Shown here piece by piece: positions 27,569 to 37,126 of a stretch of DNA of 64,000 bases (positions within the stretch are counted from its first letter, which is position 1; each line of letters starts with the position of its first letter). The notes below the pieces were generated by a model. The model was not told the origin of the DNA. It did no database searches and worked only from the letters and a program-made list of their open reading frames with translations. Location: positions 87,074-151,073 of the forward strand of contig SUYP01000002.1 of NCBI GenBank assembly GCA_015060395.1, read 5' to 3'. This stretch comes from Bacteroidales bacterium. GTDB taxonomy: Bacteria; Bacteroidota; Bacteroidia; Bacteroidales; UBA932. Position numbers and translations under genes: made by a program.

Positions 27569-28993
27569 ATGATCAGAAGAGATTTCCTCAAAAGATGCGG
27601 CCTCATCGCAACAGGAGTCGCATTGACAGATCCTATGGCAATGGCCTCAGAAATGCTTGGCGGCACATCACCTGCAGAAGCCGCAGATCTCGCATTTGAC
27701 GACGGCCAGATCAAAGCCAACATCCGTTCGCTCACTCCAAGCACCAACAAGCAGATCACCGCAATAGTGATCGGCGCCGGCAACCGTGGAAGACTGTACG
27801 CAAGCTACGCGGAAAGATTCCCGGATCACCTCAAGATCGTGGGAGTATCCGATATCCTCGAAAGCAGAAAGAATGCAATGGGTGACAAGCACGGAATCCC
27901 GCAGGAGCATCGATTCGGACATTATCGCGAAGTTTTCGAAGTTCCTAAATTCGCAGACGTCGTGATCATCTCCACACCGGACGACAAGCACATCGAGCCT
28001 TGTCTCAAGGCTATGGAATTCGGATATGACGTCCTCCTCGAGAAGCCTGCCGCACAGACAGAAGCAGAGTGCCGTCAGATCCTCGCCCACACAAAGAAAT
28101 ACAACCGTATCGTGGCCATCTGCCACGTCCTCAGATATGCCCCTTACTTCATCGCGCTCAAGCACGCTGTCGCTACAGGAGAGATCGGAGAGCTCGTAAA
28201 CATCCAGCATATGGAGCCTATCCAGTATGCGCATATGGCCCACTCATACGTAAGAGGCAACTGGAGAAGCGAGAAGGCCACCACACCTATCATCCTTGCC
28301 AAGTCCTGCCACGACCTCGACATCATCAGATGGATCGTTGACAAGCCTTGCCTCACCATCGCGGCAGACGGATCTCTCCACCTCTTCAAGAAGGAGAACG
28401 CTCCGGAAGGCGCTCCGCTCAGATGTACAGACGGATGCCCTCACGAGAGCACCTGCCCTTATTCTGCAATCGACATCTATGTGAACAGAAAGCAGCACCT
28501 CGGAGTATTCGACCTCAAGGACAGGAAGGACGAGAACGAGATTATGGAGAAGATCAAGACCACAGGCTACGGAAGATGCGTATATCACTGCGACAACGAC
28601 CAGCCTGACCACTACGTATCCCAGATGACATTCGAAGACGGCAAGACCGCTTCATTCACAATGGACGCATTCACCCCTTGGGGAGGCCGCAGGACCAGGA
28701 TTATGGGTACGACAGGCTTCATCGAGGGCGACGGAAAGACATTCACCGTATATGACTTCCGCTCCAACAAGAAGAAGGTCTGGAATATGGACGTAGTTGA
28801 CGCCGAAGAGTACAAGGGTTCAGGTCACGGTGGCGGCGACTTCGCCCTCGTGAGAGACTTCATCGAGGCAGTAGCCACACAGGACAGCTCACGTCTGAGC
28901 AGCACCATCGAAGCATCCATCGAAAGCCACATTATGGGCTTCGCGGCAGAGAAGAGCCGCAAGTCGGACAAGAAGGCCAAGGTGAAGCTTTAA
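27569..28993 (+). CDS. Gfo/Idh/MocA family oxidoreductase with Tat-like leader
   Basis: The 474-residue protein starts MIRRDFLKRCGLIATGVAL, a twin-arginine signal, and has an NAD(P)-binding Rossmann domain (VIGAGNRGRLYA, about residues 66-78), the family motif EKPAAQTEAECR (catalytic-lysine region, about 158) and a C-terminal substrate domain with HDLDIIRWI. Extra cysteines lie in a CTDGCPHESTCPYS segment (about 287-303), a pattern found in a subgroup of these proteins from Bacteroidetes. It probably oxidises or reduces a sugar or inositol derivative; the substrate is unknown. It stands alone between divergent and unrelated genes. Confidence 0.85.
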   Translation: MIRRDFLKRCGLIATGVALTDPMAMASEMLGGTSPAEAADLAFDDGQIKANIRSLTPSTNKQITAIVIGAGNRGRLYASYAERFPDHLKIVGVSDILESRKNAMGDKHGIPQEHRFGHYREVFEVPKFADVVIISTPDDKHIEPCLKAMEFGYDVLLEKPAAQTEAECRQILAHTKKYNRIVAICHVLRYAPYFIALKHAVATGEIGELVNIQHMEPIQYAHMAHSYVRGNWRSEKATTPIILAKSCHDLDIIRWIVDKPCLTIAADGSLHLFKKENAPEGAPLRCTDGCPHESTCPYSAIDIYVNRKQHLGVFDLKDRKDENEIMEKIKTTGYGRCVYHCDNDQPDHYVSQMTFEDGKTASFTMDAFTPWGGRRTRIMGTTGFIEGDGKTFTVYDFRSNKKKVWNMDVVDAEEYKGSGHGGGDFALVRDFIEAVATQDSSRLSSTIEASIESHIMGFAAEKSRKSDKKAKVKL

Positions 28994-29085
28994 GATACTG
29001 AAATACATATTGAATACCATCCGGGAAGCCTCGTCAATGAGGCTGCCCGGATGCGTTTTATTGCACTGCGGTGGCCTTGTTGAAA

Positions 29086-29123
29086 AAAGTGTGGAAAATT
29101 TTGGAAGAAAGTGTAAGAAAGTG
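29086..29123 (+). promoter_or_regulatory. AAAGTG repeats, candidate MraZ operator
   Basis: AAAGTG occurs at 29086, 29108 and 29118; the last two are exactly 10 bases apart, and a degenerate unit (AAATTTTGGA) lies between the first and second. MraZ binds tandem short repeats upstream of its own gene in other bacteria, and AAAGTG-type units with 10-base periodicity have been described for Mollicutes. The cluster ends 12 bases before the -7 element. Confidence 0.6.
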
Positions 29124-29135
29124 GAAAATTATTCT

Positions 29136-29143
29136 TACTTTTG
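29136..29143 (+). promoter_or_regulatory. -7 element of the dcw cluster promoter
   Basis: TACTTTTG matches TAnnTTTG, 23 bases before the mraZ ATG. No TTTG lies at the expected upstream distance; the AAAGTG repeats occupy that position, which fits repressor binding over the promoter. Confidence 0.55.
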
Positions 29144-29166
29144 CATCGATTAGCGTGTGAAAGACT

Positions 29167-29619
29167 ATGATCAAATTCATCGGCGAATATAATGTTAAGG
29201 TTGACGACAAGGGAAGAGTGATTTTCCCTGCCGCCTTCAAGGGCATTATGCCTGCCGACGGAGATATGAGATTCGTGGTCAGGAAGGATGTTTTCGAGAA
29301 GTGTCTCGAGATGTACACCTTCGCCGAGTGGGAGCGCCAGTCGGAGCTCGTGAGGTCGAAGCTGAACATCACATTCAATGAGAAGCACGCAAGATTCTGG
29401 AGAGCATATATGCACAACAGCGCCATAGTGGAGCCGGACGCGAAGCTCGGACGCATCTCCATACCAAAGAAACTCTTGGAACTGATCGGTGTGACCAAGG
29501 AGGTAGTCTTCTCGGGCAACGACCATAAGATTGAAATCTGGGCCAAAGAGAACTTTGAGTCCGGAATCATTTCAAACGAAGAGTTCACTGCCATCGCCAA
29601 TATGCTTTCTGATCTTTAA
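29167..29619 (+). CDS. mraZ: Transcriptional regulator MraZ
   Basis: The 150-residue protein has two SpoVT/AbrB-like halves (FIGEYNVKVDDKGRVIFPAAFKG at the start; VEPDAKLGRISIPKKLLELIG from about residue 85), each with a DxxGR-type core. MraZ forms a ring that binds repeats upstream of its own operon and represses dcw transcription. The gene heads the cluster and the AAAGTG repeats upstream are the likely target. rsmH follows after 15 bases. Confidence 0.95.
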   Translation: MIKFIGEYNVKVDDKGRVIFPAAFKGIMPADGDMRFVVRKDVFEKCLEMYTFAEWERQSELVRSKLNITFNEKHARFWRAYMHNSAIVEPDAKLGRISIPKKLLELIGVTKEVVFSGNDHKIEIWAKENFESGIISNEEFTAIANMLSDL

Positions 29620-29634
29620 GAGGAGGGCCGGACG

Positions 29635-30549
29635 ATGTCAGAATATCACACTTCAGTACTGCTTGATGAAAGCGTTTCAGCTTTGATCGGCTCAGCATCA
29701 GGAATTTACGCAGACGCCACTTTCGGCGGAGGAGGACACACCTCGGAGATTCTCAGGAGACTTTCTCCCGAGGGAAGGGTCATTGCCTTCGACCGTGACA
29801 GCGACGCCATAGCCAACAGGCCGGACGACAGCCGCCTGACCCTCATCAGAAGCGACTTCCGATGGATCCACAACCATATCCTTCATCAGGGCTATGCGGA
29901 AGGGATCGACGGAGTCCTCGCCGATCTCGGAGTATCGTCCCATCAGTTCGACACGGCCGAAAGAGGATTCTCATTCCGATATGAGGCTCCCCTGGATATG
30001 AGGATGAACCAGGAGGCATCGCTCAATGCGGCCGACATAGTGAACACATACAGCCAGGAGGATCTCGAGAAGATCCTGAGGCTCTACGGAGAGGTTGACA
30101 ACAGCCGCAGGATAGCCCAGATGATATGCAAGGCGAGGGATCTGTCCGCGATAGCGACCACCACCGACCTGGACAAGGCCATAGAAGCGGCTCTGCCTAA
30201 GTTCGCCGAGCACAAGTTCCTTGCGAAGGTCTATCAGGCACTCAGAATCGAGGTCAATCAGGAGATGAAGTCGCTTGAGAAGTTCCTCAGCGGAGCCACG
30301 AAGTCGCTCAGACCGGGAGGAAAGCTGGTCGTGATCACCTACCACTCCCTCGAGGACAGGATGGTGAAGAACTTCATCAAGTCGGGCAATATCGAAGGAA
30401 AGGTGGAGAAGGACTTCTACGGCAATGCCACAGCTCCTCTCAAGGCTGTCAACAGGAAGCCTATCCTCCCTCAGGAAAGCGAGATTGCAGCCAACACAAG
30501 GGCAAGAAGTGCCAAACTCAGGATAGCGGAGAAGGAGGAGGGACGATGA
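29635..30549 (+). CDS. rsmH: 16S rRNA (cytosine(1402)-N(4))-methyltransferase RsmH
   Basis: The 304-residue SAM-dependent methyltransferase shows YHTSVLLDESVSAL, the SAM motif ADATFGGGGHTSEILRRL and DGVLADLGVSSHQFD, and the C-terminal SLEDRMVKNF segment, all diagnostic of RsmH (MraW). It methylates C1402 of 16S rRNA at the decoding centre. It is second in the dcw cluster and its stop overlaps the ftsL start by 4 bases. Confidence 0.96.
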   Translation: MSEYHTSVLLDESVSALIGSASGIYADATFGGGGHTSEILRRLSPEGRVIAFDRDSDAIANRPDDSRLTLIRSDFRWIHNHILHQGYAEGIDGVLADLGVSSHQFDTAERGFSFRYEAPLDMRMNQEASLNAADIVNTYSQEDLEKILRLYGEVDNSRRIAQMICKARDLSAIATTTDLDKAIEAALPKFAEHKFLAKVYQALRIEVNQEMKSLEKFLSGATKSLRPGGKLVVITYHSLEDRMVKNFIKSGNIEGKVEKDFYGNATAPLKAVNRKPILPQESEIAANTRARSAKLRIAEKEEGR

Positions 30550-30875
30550 AGGAGAAGATGTCGGTAGTAAAGGTGCTCAAGTCCATCATAAGCGGAGACA
30601 TTCTGCTCGTGATGGGCGTGCACAGGCTGTTTCCATACATCCTGTACGCATTCATCCTGGGCTGGGTGAGCATCTGGATGAGCTACAAGGCCGAACAGAC
30701 TATGACTCTGGTGGAGGCCAACAAGAAGGAACTTGAGACACTCAAGATACATCACGCGCAGAAGACCTGCGAATATGTAGGGCTGGACAGGATCAGCACG
30801 ATCGAGGAGATGCTGACCGAGAAAGGTTCGGAAGTGAGGGCGCCGGAAAAGCCGGCAGACATTATAAAGAAGTAA
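30546..30875 (+). CDS. ftsL: FtsL-like cell division protein
   Basis: The 109-residue protein has an N-terminal cytoplasmic segment, one membrane helix (about residues 29-46, FPYILYAFILGWVSIWMSY) and a coiled-coil-like periplasmic tail (QTMTLVEANKKELETLKIHH). Sequence is poorly conserved in this family, so the call rests on topology, size and the position between rsmH and ftsI, where FtsL is found in Bacteroidetes. FtsL links FtsQ/FtsB to FtsWI and helps activate septal synthesis. Confidence 0.85.
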   Translation: MKEKMSVVKVLKSIISGDILLVMGVHRLFPYILYAFILGWVSIWMSYKAEQTMTLVEANKKELETLKIHHAQKTCEYVGLDRISTIEEMLTEKGSEVRAPEKPADIIKK

Positions 30876-30884
30876 CGGCAGGAT

Positions 30885-32999
30885 ATGAAGAACAAGGAAG
30901 ATAAGGAGATAAGGAGGGCCAGCAATGTGCTGAGCGCTTTCCACGTCGTGTTCCTGATCATCGCCATAGCCGCCGTGACCAAGATCGTCATCACTCAGTA
31001 TTTCTGGGAGCCCGATCCTGAATATCTCCACTATTTCCAGCCGAGGAAGAAGAAGATGGACATAGATCCGGACAGAGGAGCCATCATCGACCACAACGGC
31101 AACCTGCTGGCGATGTCCACTCCGATGTATAATATATATATGGACTGCTATGTCCTGAAGGAGGCCCACGACGCCGACACCAGGAACGGCGCCAAGAACG
31201 AGGAAGAATGGGTAGAAAAGGCGAAGAAGCTGGCGGCTATGCTTCCACGGGTGCTGAAGGAGGAAGGCAAGGACGAGGCATATTATAGCACTCTGATATT
31301 CAACGGAAGAAGGAACAAGCGCAGATATGTTCCGATAGCTAAGAACATCGATTATGACGTCCTGACAGAGCTCAAGAAGCTCCCGCTCTACAATGAGAAG
31401 CAGCACAAGGGCGGTCTCATAGTGGAGAAGGTGGAGACAAGGCAGTATCCTTACGACGAGCTTGCGAGGAGGGTCATCGGATATGTGAAGCACAACAACG
31501 ACACTCTGTCCAGACATATCGGCATCGAGGGCAAATACGACTACATTCTTCACGGAAAGAAGGGTGCGGAGTGGAAGAAGATCACCGACAAGAAGAAGAT
31601 GATCAAGGATGTGGACAGCAGCATCGTGGATGTGGAGCACGGATACGACATCAGGACGACCCTCGATATCAACATCCAGGACATAGCTGACAGAGCCCTG
31701 AGAAGGAATATGAGCAGCGAGGAGAACCTTGTGGGCGGCTGCGTGGTGGTTATGGACGTAGAGACCGGCGCCGTGAGGGCTATGGTCAATCTCCAGAAGG
31801 ACAAGAAGGGAGAGTACAGGGAGATATTCAATATGGCCGCAGGAACTCCTGCAGAGCCGGGTTCGGTATTCAAGGCTGTGACTCTGACAACCCTTCTCGA
31901 AGACGGATATGTGGAGCTGGAAGACAAGCTTCCTACCAACCACGGACGTATGAGCGATATGCCTAAGATAAACCAGGACACTTATATCACCACATACGAG
32001 AGCAGGAACAAGACTGACGAGATCCCGGTGATCGACGGTTTCAAGATTTCGTCGAACTATGTGTTCCGCAGGCTTGTGAAGGATCACTACGGCGAGAATC
32101 CGGAAGAGTTCATCAACCGTCTGCACGCATATAACTTCGGAGAGGCATACGAATTCGACCTCACGGAAAGCGGAAGCTCGAAGCCGAGGATTCCGGATCC
32201 TGCAAGCAAGGGATGGACAATATATGACCTCGTATCGGTGGCTATCGGATATTCGGCAAGGGTGACTCCGCTTCAGGTGGCGACATTCTACAACGCCATA
32301 GCCAATGACGGCAAGATGATGAAGCCATACGTCGTGGAGAGCATCGAGCACAACGGAAAGGTGGAGAAGCAGTTCAAGCCGGAGATCCTCAACGGATCCA
32401 TCTGTTCAAAGGCTACGGCTGACACCCTGACCAGGGCTCTGAAGATGGTGACGCTCGAAGGAACCGCCAGCAAGCTGAAGAACGCGAAATGCGTCGTGGC
32501 AGGAAAGACAGGAACATCGAGGATACACCTTACAGCCGAGGAAAGACAGGGAAGCAAGGATCCATATTCCGACAAGGACGGCCGCAAGAAGCATCAGGCC
32601 ACATTCGTGGGCTTCTTCCCGGCAGACGAGCCTCAATATACGGCTATCGTGGTGGTCTATACCGACCTGATCAGTCACAACGTGTATGGAGGAAGCATCC
32701 CTGCCCTGACATTCAAGGAGATAGCGGACGAGCTCTGGGCATATAGTCCCGGCTGGGGAAAGGAGCTGAAGAAGAGAGGCGAGGTGCCGCAGATGCTTGC
32801 AGACCACATCGCCACAAGCACATCTCCCGACAGTCCGGTGCCTGATCTGAAGGGACTGGGTCTGAAGGATGCGCTCTACGCGATTGAGAACAACGGCTAC
32901 AGATGCAGCCACAGCGGCACAGGACACGTCGCGAGCCAGCATCCGGCAGCCGGAACCAGATTGAAGAAAGGAGAAACGATTACCATAAAGTTGCGATGA
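30885..32999 (+). CDS. ftsI: Septal peptidoglycan transpeptidase FtsI (PBP3) with PASTA domain
   Basis: The 704-residue class B penicillin-binding protein has a membrane anchor near residues 20-40, a dimerisation/pedestal region starting DPDRGAIIDHNGNLLA, and the transpeptidase motifs SVFK (EPGSVFKAVT), SSN (KISSNYVFR) and KTGT (AGKTGTSRI). A single PASTA domain ends the protein (VPDLKGLGLKDALYAIENNGY...). It cross-links septal wall with FtsW as partner. The stop overlaps the murE ATG (ATGA). Confidence 0.96.
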   Translation: MKNKEDKEIRRASNVLSAFHVVFLIIAIAAVTKIVITQYFWEPDPEYLHYFQPRKKKMDIDPDRGAIIDHNGNLLAMSTPMYNIYMDCYVLKEAHDADTRNGAKNEEEWVEKAKKLAAMLPRVLKEEGKDEAYYSTLIFNGRRNKRRYVPIAKNIDYDVLTELKKLPLYNEKQHKGGLIVEKVETRQYPYDELARRVIGYVKHNNDTLSRHIGIEGKYDYILHGKKGAEWKKITDKKKMIKDVDSSIVDVEHGYDIRTTLDINIQDIADRALRRNMSSEENLVGGCVVVMDVETGAVRAMVNLQKDKKGEYREIFNMAAGTPAEPGSVFKAVTLTTLLEDGYVELEDKLPTNHGRMSDMPKINQDTYITTYESRNKTDEIPVIDGFKISSNYVFRRLVKDHYGENPEEFINRLHAYNFGEAYEFDLTESGSSKPRIPDPASKGWTIYDLVSVAIGYSARVTPLQVATFYNAIANDGKMMKPYVVESIEHNGKVEKQFKPEILNGSICSKATADTLTRALKMVTLEGTASKLKNAKCVVAGKTGTSRIHLTAEERQGSKDPYSDKDGRKKHQATFVGFFPADEPQYTAIVVVYTDLISHNVYGGSIPALTFKEIADELWAYSPGWGKELKKRGEVPQMLADHIATSTSPDSPVPDLKGLGLKDALYAIENNGYRCSHSGTGHVASQHPAAGTRLKKGETITIKLR

Positions 33000-34468
33000 A
33001 GCTTGACAGTATAATAAAGGACAGCGGCAGCGTCATCACCTCCGGAAACGGAAGCATTGAGATCAGCGCCATCTGCTGCGATTCGAGGAAGGCAGTCCCC
33101 GGATCGCTTTTCGTGGCTGTAAAGGGATTTGCAAGCGACGGACACGACTTCATCGCCGGAGCCATCGACAAAGGTGCGGCCGCTATCGTCTATGGAGACC
33201 AGGAAGCAGCTGAAAGACAGGTGATTGCTTCAGGCAAGGACGGAATCGTGATGATCAAGGCGGAATCGGCAAGATACGCGCTTGCGATTATGGCCGCCAA
33301 CTTCTATGACAATCCTTCACGCAAGCTTACCCTCGTGGGCATCACCGGCACAAACGGCAAGACCACGACCGTAACCCTCCTTCACAGGATGTTCACGGCA
33401 ATGGGATACAGCTGCGGACTGCTTTCGACCATAGCAAACTATGTGGGAACAAAGGGAACGGAAGCGATCAACACGACTTCCGACCCTCTGACCATCAACT
33501 CGCTTCTCGACGAGATGGTGCAGGCAGGCTGCGGATACTGCTTTATGGAAGTCAGTTCGATAGGCGTGGAGCAGGAAAGGATAGCTGGTCTGGAGTTCAA
33601 GGTGGGAATATTCTCCAACCTCACCCACGACCACCTCGACTATCACAAGACTTTCGCCGAGTATCTCAGGTGCAAGAAGCTGTTCTTCGACAACCTCAGT
33701 CCAGAGGCATACGCCATCACCAACATTGACGACCGCAACGGAATGGTGATGATGCAGAACACAAAGGCACAGGTGGTCACATATTCCTGCAGGAAGATAG
33801 CCGATCACACCTGCCGCATCATCGAGCAGAGCTTTGAGGGAATGCTTCTGAGGATCGACGACAGAGAGAGCTGGAGCTGCCTCATCGGTATGCACAACGC
33901 CTACAACCTGCTTGCGATATACACTACAGCCGTCACTCTCGGAGCGGATCCGCAGGAAGCCCTGATCGCTCTGAGCAGCCTCAGACCTGCACCGGGACGT
34001 CTGGAGAACATAAGAGGTCCGAGGGATATTTCCGTGATCATCGATTACGCACACACCCCTGACGCTCTCGAAAACGTGCTCAGGACGCTACGTGAGATTG
34101 CTCCCGACCACGAGCTTATATGTCTTTTCGGATGTGGAGGCGACAGGGACAAGACCAAGAGGCCGGAGATGGCGGCAATAGCCCAGAAGCTTGCAGACAG
34201 GATAATCGTGACATCAGACAACAGCCGCACAGAAAGGACAGCCGACATAATGGCCGACATCAAGGCCGGTATGGACACCGCGGGAAGAGCAAAGTCGCTG
34301 TTCATCGAAGACCGGGAAGAGGCAATAAGGACCGCTATTATGATTGCCGGACAGGGAGCGACGATACTGCTTGCCGGAAAAGGCCACGAGACCTACCAGA
34401 TCATCGGAACAGAAAAGAGACATTTTGACGAGAGAGAGATCGTCACAGGAATTTTTGAAACACTTTAG
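32996..34468 (+). CDS. murE: UDP-N-acetylmuramoyl-L-alanyl-D-glutamate--diamino acid ligase MurE
   Basis: The 490-residue ATP-dependent ligase adds the third residue of the peptidoglycan stem peptide. It has the P-loop GITGTNGKTTTVTLL (about residue 115), the central-domain ligase motifs (HTPDALENVL) and the C-terminal amino-acid-recognition segment VTSDNSRTERTADIM. DAP-adding enzymes usually have DNPR at this site; here it is DNSR. The ORF track starts 31 codons too early, inside ftsI; the ATG at 32996 overlaps the ftsI stop and gives the normal length. Confidence 0.95.
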   Translation: MKLDSIIKDSGSVITSGNGSIEISAICCDSRKAVPGSLFVAVKGFASDGHDFIAGAIDKGAAAIVYGDQEAAERQVIASGKDGIVMIKAESARYALAIMAANFYDNPSRKLTLVGITGTNGKTTTVTLLHRMFTAMGYSCGLLSTIANYVGTKGTEAINTTSDPLTINSLLDEMVQAGCGYCFMEVSSIGVEQERIAGLEFKVGIFSNLTHDHLDYHKTFAEYLRCKKLFFDNLSPEAYAITNIDDRNGMVMMQNTKAQVVTYSCRKIADHTCRIIEQSFEGMLLRIDDRESWSCLIGMHNAYNLLAIYTTAVTLGADPQEALIALSSLRPAPGRLENIRGPRDISVIIDYAHTPDALENVLRTLREIAPDHELICLFGCGGDRDKTKRPEMAAIAQKLADRIIVTSDNSRTERTADIMADIKAGMDTAGRAKSLFIEDREEAIRTAIMIAGQGATILLAGKGHETYQIIGTEKRHFDEREIVTGIFETL

Positions 34469-34471
34469 AAA

Positions 34472-35773
34472 ATGATATACCACCTTATAGAATACCTCAA
34501 GGAGATCGGGATAGACATTCCGGGACAGGGTCTCTTCGGCTATCTGTCCTTCAGAGCCATCATATCTTTCACCACTGCCCTGCTGATATCCATATTCGCC
34601 GGAAGGCGCATCATCAGATGGATCCAGAGGAAGCAGATCGGTGAAGAGATCAGAGACCTCGGGCTCGAAGGCCAGATGCAAAAGAAAGGCACCCCTACAA
34701 TGGGAGGCATAATCATATTCCTCTCCATCATCGTGCCTGTACTCCTGTTCGCCGACCTCACGAACATCTATACCATCCTCCTGATTGTCAGCACAATATG
34801 GTTCTTCATCATCGGATTCGCCGACGATTACATCAAGGTATTCAAGAAGAACAAGGAGGGTATGAGCGAGAAGGGCAAGCTGATCGCGCAGGGTGTTCTC
34901 GGACTGGTCATAGCACTGGCTGTATGCTTCAGCGATGACATAGTGGTGAGAGAGAAGGTGAACCTTCAGGACAACATAGCCATCGAGGCTACCAGCGACA
35001 GCACTTCGATCACAGCTGCAGCCGGCATCGCCGGAGTTGTCGAGAACCACGACGTGATCAAGAGCACCAAGACGACAATTCCGTTCATAAAGAGCCACGA
35101 GTTCGACTACAAATGGCTGTCACCTTTCAAGGGCAAGTTCGGATGGTACTGCAAATGGGCCATCTATATGCTGATGATCATCATCGTCATCACAGCCTGC
35201 TCGAACGGTGTGAACCTCACAGACGGTATGGACGGCCTCGCGACCGGAACATCCGCTATCGTGGGAGTGGTGCTTGGAATATTCGCCTGGCTCTCCGGAA
35301 ATATCCTGAATGCGGAATACCTCAACATTATGTATATACCTGGAAGCGGTGAGATTGCGGTGTTTATGTCCGCATTCGTGGGAGCGCTGATAGGATTCCT
35401 GTGGTACAATTCATTCCCAGCACAGGTGTTTATGGGAGACACCGGAAGCCTTATGCTCGGAGGTATCATCGGAGTATGTGCCGTATTGATCAGAAAGGAG
35501 CTTCTTCTGCCGATCCTCTGCGGAATCTTCTTCGTGGAGAGCCTGTCGGTGATTATGCAGAGATTCTATTTCAAATATACAAAGAAGAAATATGGTGAAG
35601 GCAGGAGGATATTCAGGATGGCTCCTCTGCATCACCACTACCAGAAGGAAGGCGTACAGGCACTGATACAGTGGCCTAAGAAGGCACTTCCCGAGGCAAA
35701 GATCGTGACAAGGTTCTGGATCTGCGGAATGATCCTCGCCGTCATAACAATCGCATTGTTGAAGATAAGATAA
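34472..35773 (+). CDS. mraY: Phospho-N-acetylmuramoyl-pentapeptide transferase MraY
   Basis: The 433-residue integral membrane enzyme makes lipid I from UDP-MurNAc-pentapeptide and undecaprenyl phosphate. Motifs include [11 protein letters not shown], the metal-binding [24 protein letters not shown] and MAPLHHHYQ, spread over about ten membrane helices. A roughly 60-residue extra loop (about residues 150-230, including [16 protein letters not shown]-like polar sequence) is the insertion typical of Bacteroidetes MraY. It lies 3 bases after murE. Confidence 0.97.
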   Translation: MIYHLIEYLKEIGIDIPGQGLFGYLSFRAIISFTTALLISIFAGRRIIRWIQRKQIGEEIRDLGLEGQMQKKGTPTMGGIIIFLSIIVPVLLFADLTNIYTILLIVSTIWFFIIGFADDYIKVFKKNKEGMSEKGKLIAQGVLGLVIALAVCFSDDIVVREKVNLQDNIAIEATSDSTSITAAAGIAGVVENHDVIKSTKTTIPFIKSHEFDYKWLSPFKGKFGWYCKWAIYMLMIIIVITACSNGVNLTDGMDGLATGTSAIVGVVLGIFAWLSGNILNAEYLNIMYIPGSGEIAVFMSAFVGALIGFLWYNSFPAQVFMGDTGSLMLGGIIGVCAVLIRKELLLPILCGIFFVESLSVIMQRFYFKYTKKKYGEGRRIFRMAPLHHHYQKEGVQALIQWPKKALPEAKIVTRFWICGMILAVITIALLKIR

Positions 35774-35788
35774 AGCACACATATATTT

Positions 35789-37123
35789 ATGTCCAGATTA
35801 GTAGTACTTGGTGGAGGCGAGAGCGGAGTAGGTTCCGCAGTGCTCGCGAAGGTTAAAGGTTATGATGTATTCCTCTCCGATATGGGTCAGATAGCGGAGA
35901 AATACACAGCTGTGCTCGACGAGTGGGAGATCCCGTACGAGCAGGGAAAGCATTCGGAAGACCTCATCCTCAATGCGGACGAGGTGGTGAAGAGCCCGGG
36001 AATACCTCCGAAGGCTCCGATGGTGCAGAAGATATCCGACAGCGGCATCAACATCATCTCGGAGATCGAATTCGCAGGGCGATATGACAATGCGAAGAAG
36101 GTGTGCATCACCGGAAGCAACGGAAAGACCACTACCACATCGCTGATCTATCACCTTCTGGTGCAGGCCGGTCTGAATGTAGGACTCGGAGGCAACATCG
36201 GAAAGAGCTACGCCTATCAGGTGGCGACAGAAAAGCACGACATCTATGTACTGGAGCTCAGCAGCTTCCAGCTGGACAACGTATATGACTTCAAGGCCGA
36301 CATAGCCATAATCACCAACATCACGCCGGACCATCTGGACAGGTACGACTACAAGATGGAGAACTATGTCAAGTCGAAGTTCCGCATCACACGCAATATG
36401 TCGAATGACGACTGCTTTATCTTCTGCTCTGACGACGAGATCACCATCAGGCACCTCGACCAGATCGTTATGAAGGCACAGAAGCTTCCGTTCTCTCAGA
36501 AGGAGGAAGTGGAGCAGGGTGCATTCGTGAAGGACGACAGGATGATCGTCCGCTACAAGGAAGACGAGTGCGATATGTACCTTCAGGAGCTGGCTCTCGG
36601 AGGAAAGCACAATGTATATAACTCTATGGCGGCGGCAATCGCAGCCAAGGCTATGGACATCGACAACGAAGTCATCAGAAACGGACTTGCGACATTCCAG
36701 GCAGTCGAGCATCGCCTCGAGAAAGTGCTGAGCATCAGGGATGTGCTCTACATCAACGACTCCAAGGCTACAAACGTGGATGCAGCGTGGTATGCTCTCG
36801 AATGCCAGACAAGGCCTGTGGTGTGGATCGTAGGCGGTACCGACAAAGGAAACGACTACAGCAGCCTCCTGCCGCTTGCCAAGGAGAAATGCAAGGCTAT
36901 GATATGTATGGGTCTGGACAATGCGAAGTTCCACGAATCGTTCGAGGGCGTTGTACCTGAGATCCACGACGTGACTTCGGCGAAGGATGCAGTTCAGCTC
37001 GCAAGCAGACTCGCAGCGTCAGGTGACGTTGTCCTGCTCTCGCCTTGCTGCGCAAGTTTCGACCTTTTCAAGAATTACGAAGACAGAGGCCGCCAGTTCA
37101 AGGAAGCCGTAAGAAACCTCTAG
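35789..37123 (+). CDS. murD: UDP-N-acetylmuramoylalanine--D-glutamate ligase MurD
   Basis: The 444-residue cytosolic ligase adds D-glutamate to UDP-MurNAc-L-Ala. It shows the N-terminal VVLGGGESGVGSA substrate-binding loop, the P-loop VCITGSNGKTTTTSL (about residue 105), ITPDHLDRYD, and the C-terminal LSPCCASFDLFKNYEDRGRQF. Fifth enzyme step in the cluster, between mraY and ftsW, with 15-base and 3-base gaps. Confidence 0.97.
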   Translation: MSRLVVLGGGESGVGSAVLAKVKGYDVFLSDMGQIAEKYTAVLDEWEIPYEQGKHSEDLILNADEVVKSPGIPPKAPMVQKISDSGINIISEIEFAGRYDNAKKVCITGSNGKTTTTSLIYHLLVQAGLNVGLGGNIGKSYAYQVATEKHDIYVLELSSFQLDNVYDFKADIAIITNITPDHLDRYDYKMENYVKSKFRITRNMSNDDCFIFCSDDEITIRHLDQIVMKAQKLPFSQKEEVEQGAFVKDDRMIVRYKEDECDMYLQELALGGKHNVYNSMAAAIAAKAMDIDNEVIRNGLATFQAVEHRLEKVLSIRDVLYINDSKATNVDAAWYALECQTRPVVWIVGGTDKGNDYSSLLPLAKEKCKAMICMGLDNAKFHESFEGVVPEIHDVTSAKDAVQLASRLAASGDVVLLSPCCASFDLFKNYEDRGRQFKEAVRNL

Positions 37124-37126
37124 GTA

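Noticed and set aside
30471-32351. 626-codon minus-strand ORF antisense to ftsI
   Set aside because: It lies wholly over rsmH, ftsL and ftsI in the reverse frame, has no recognisable domain and an odd His/Val/Leu-rich composition, as expected from the mirror of GC-biased codons.
35798-36967. 389-codon minus-strand ORF antisense to murD
   Set aside because: Shadow of murD; no start context, motif or promoter.
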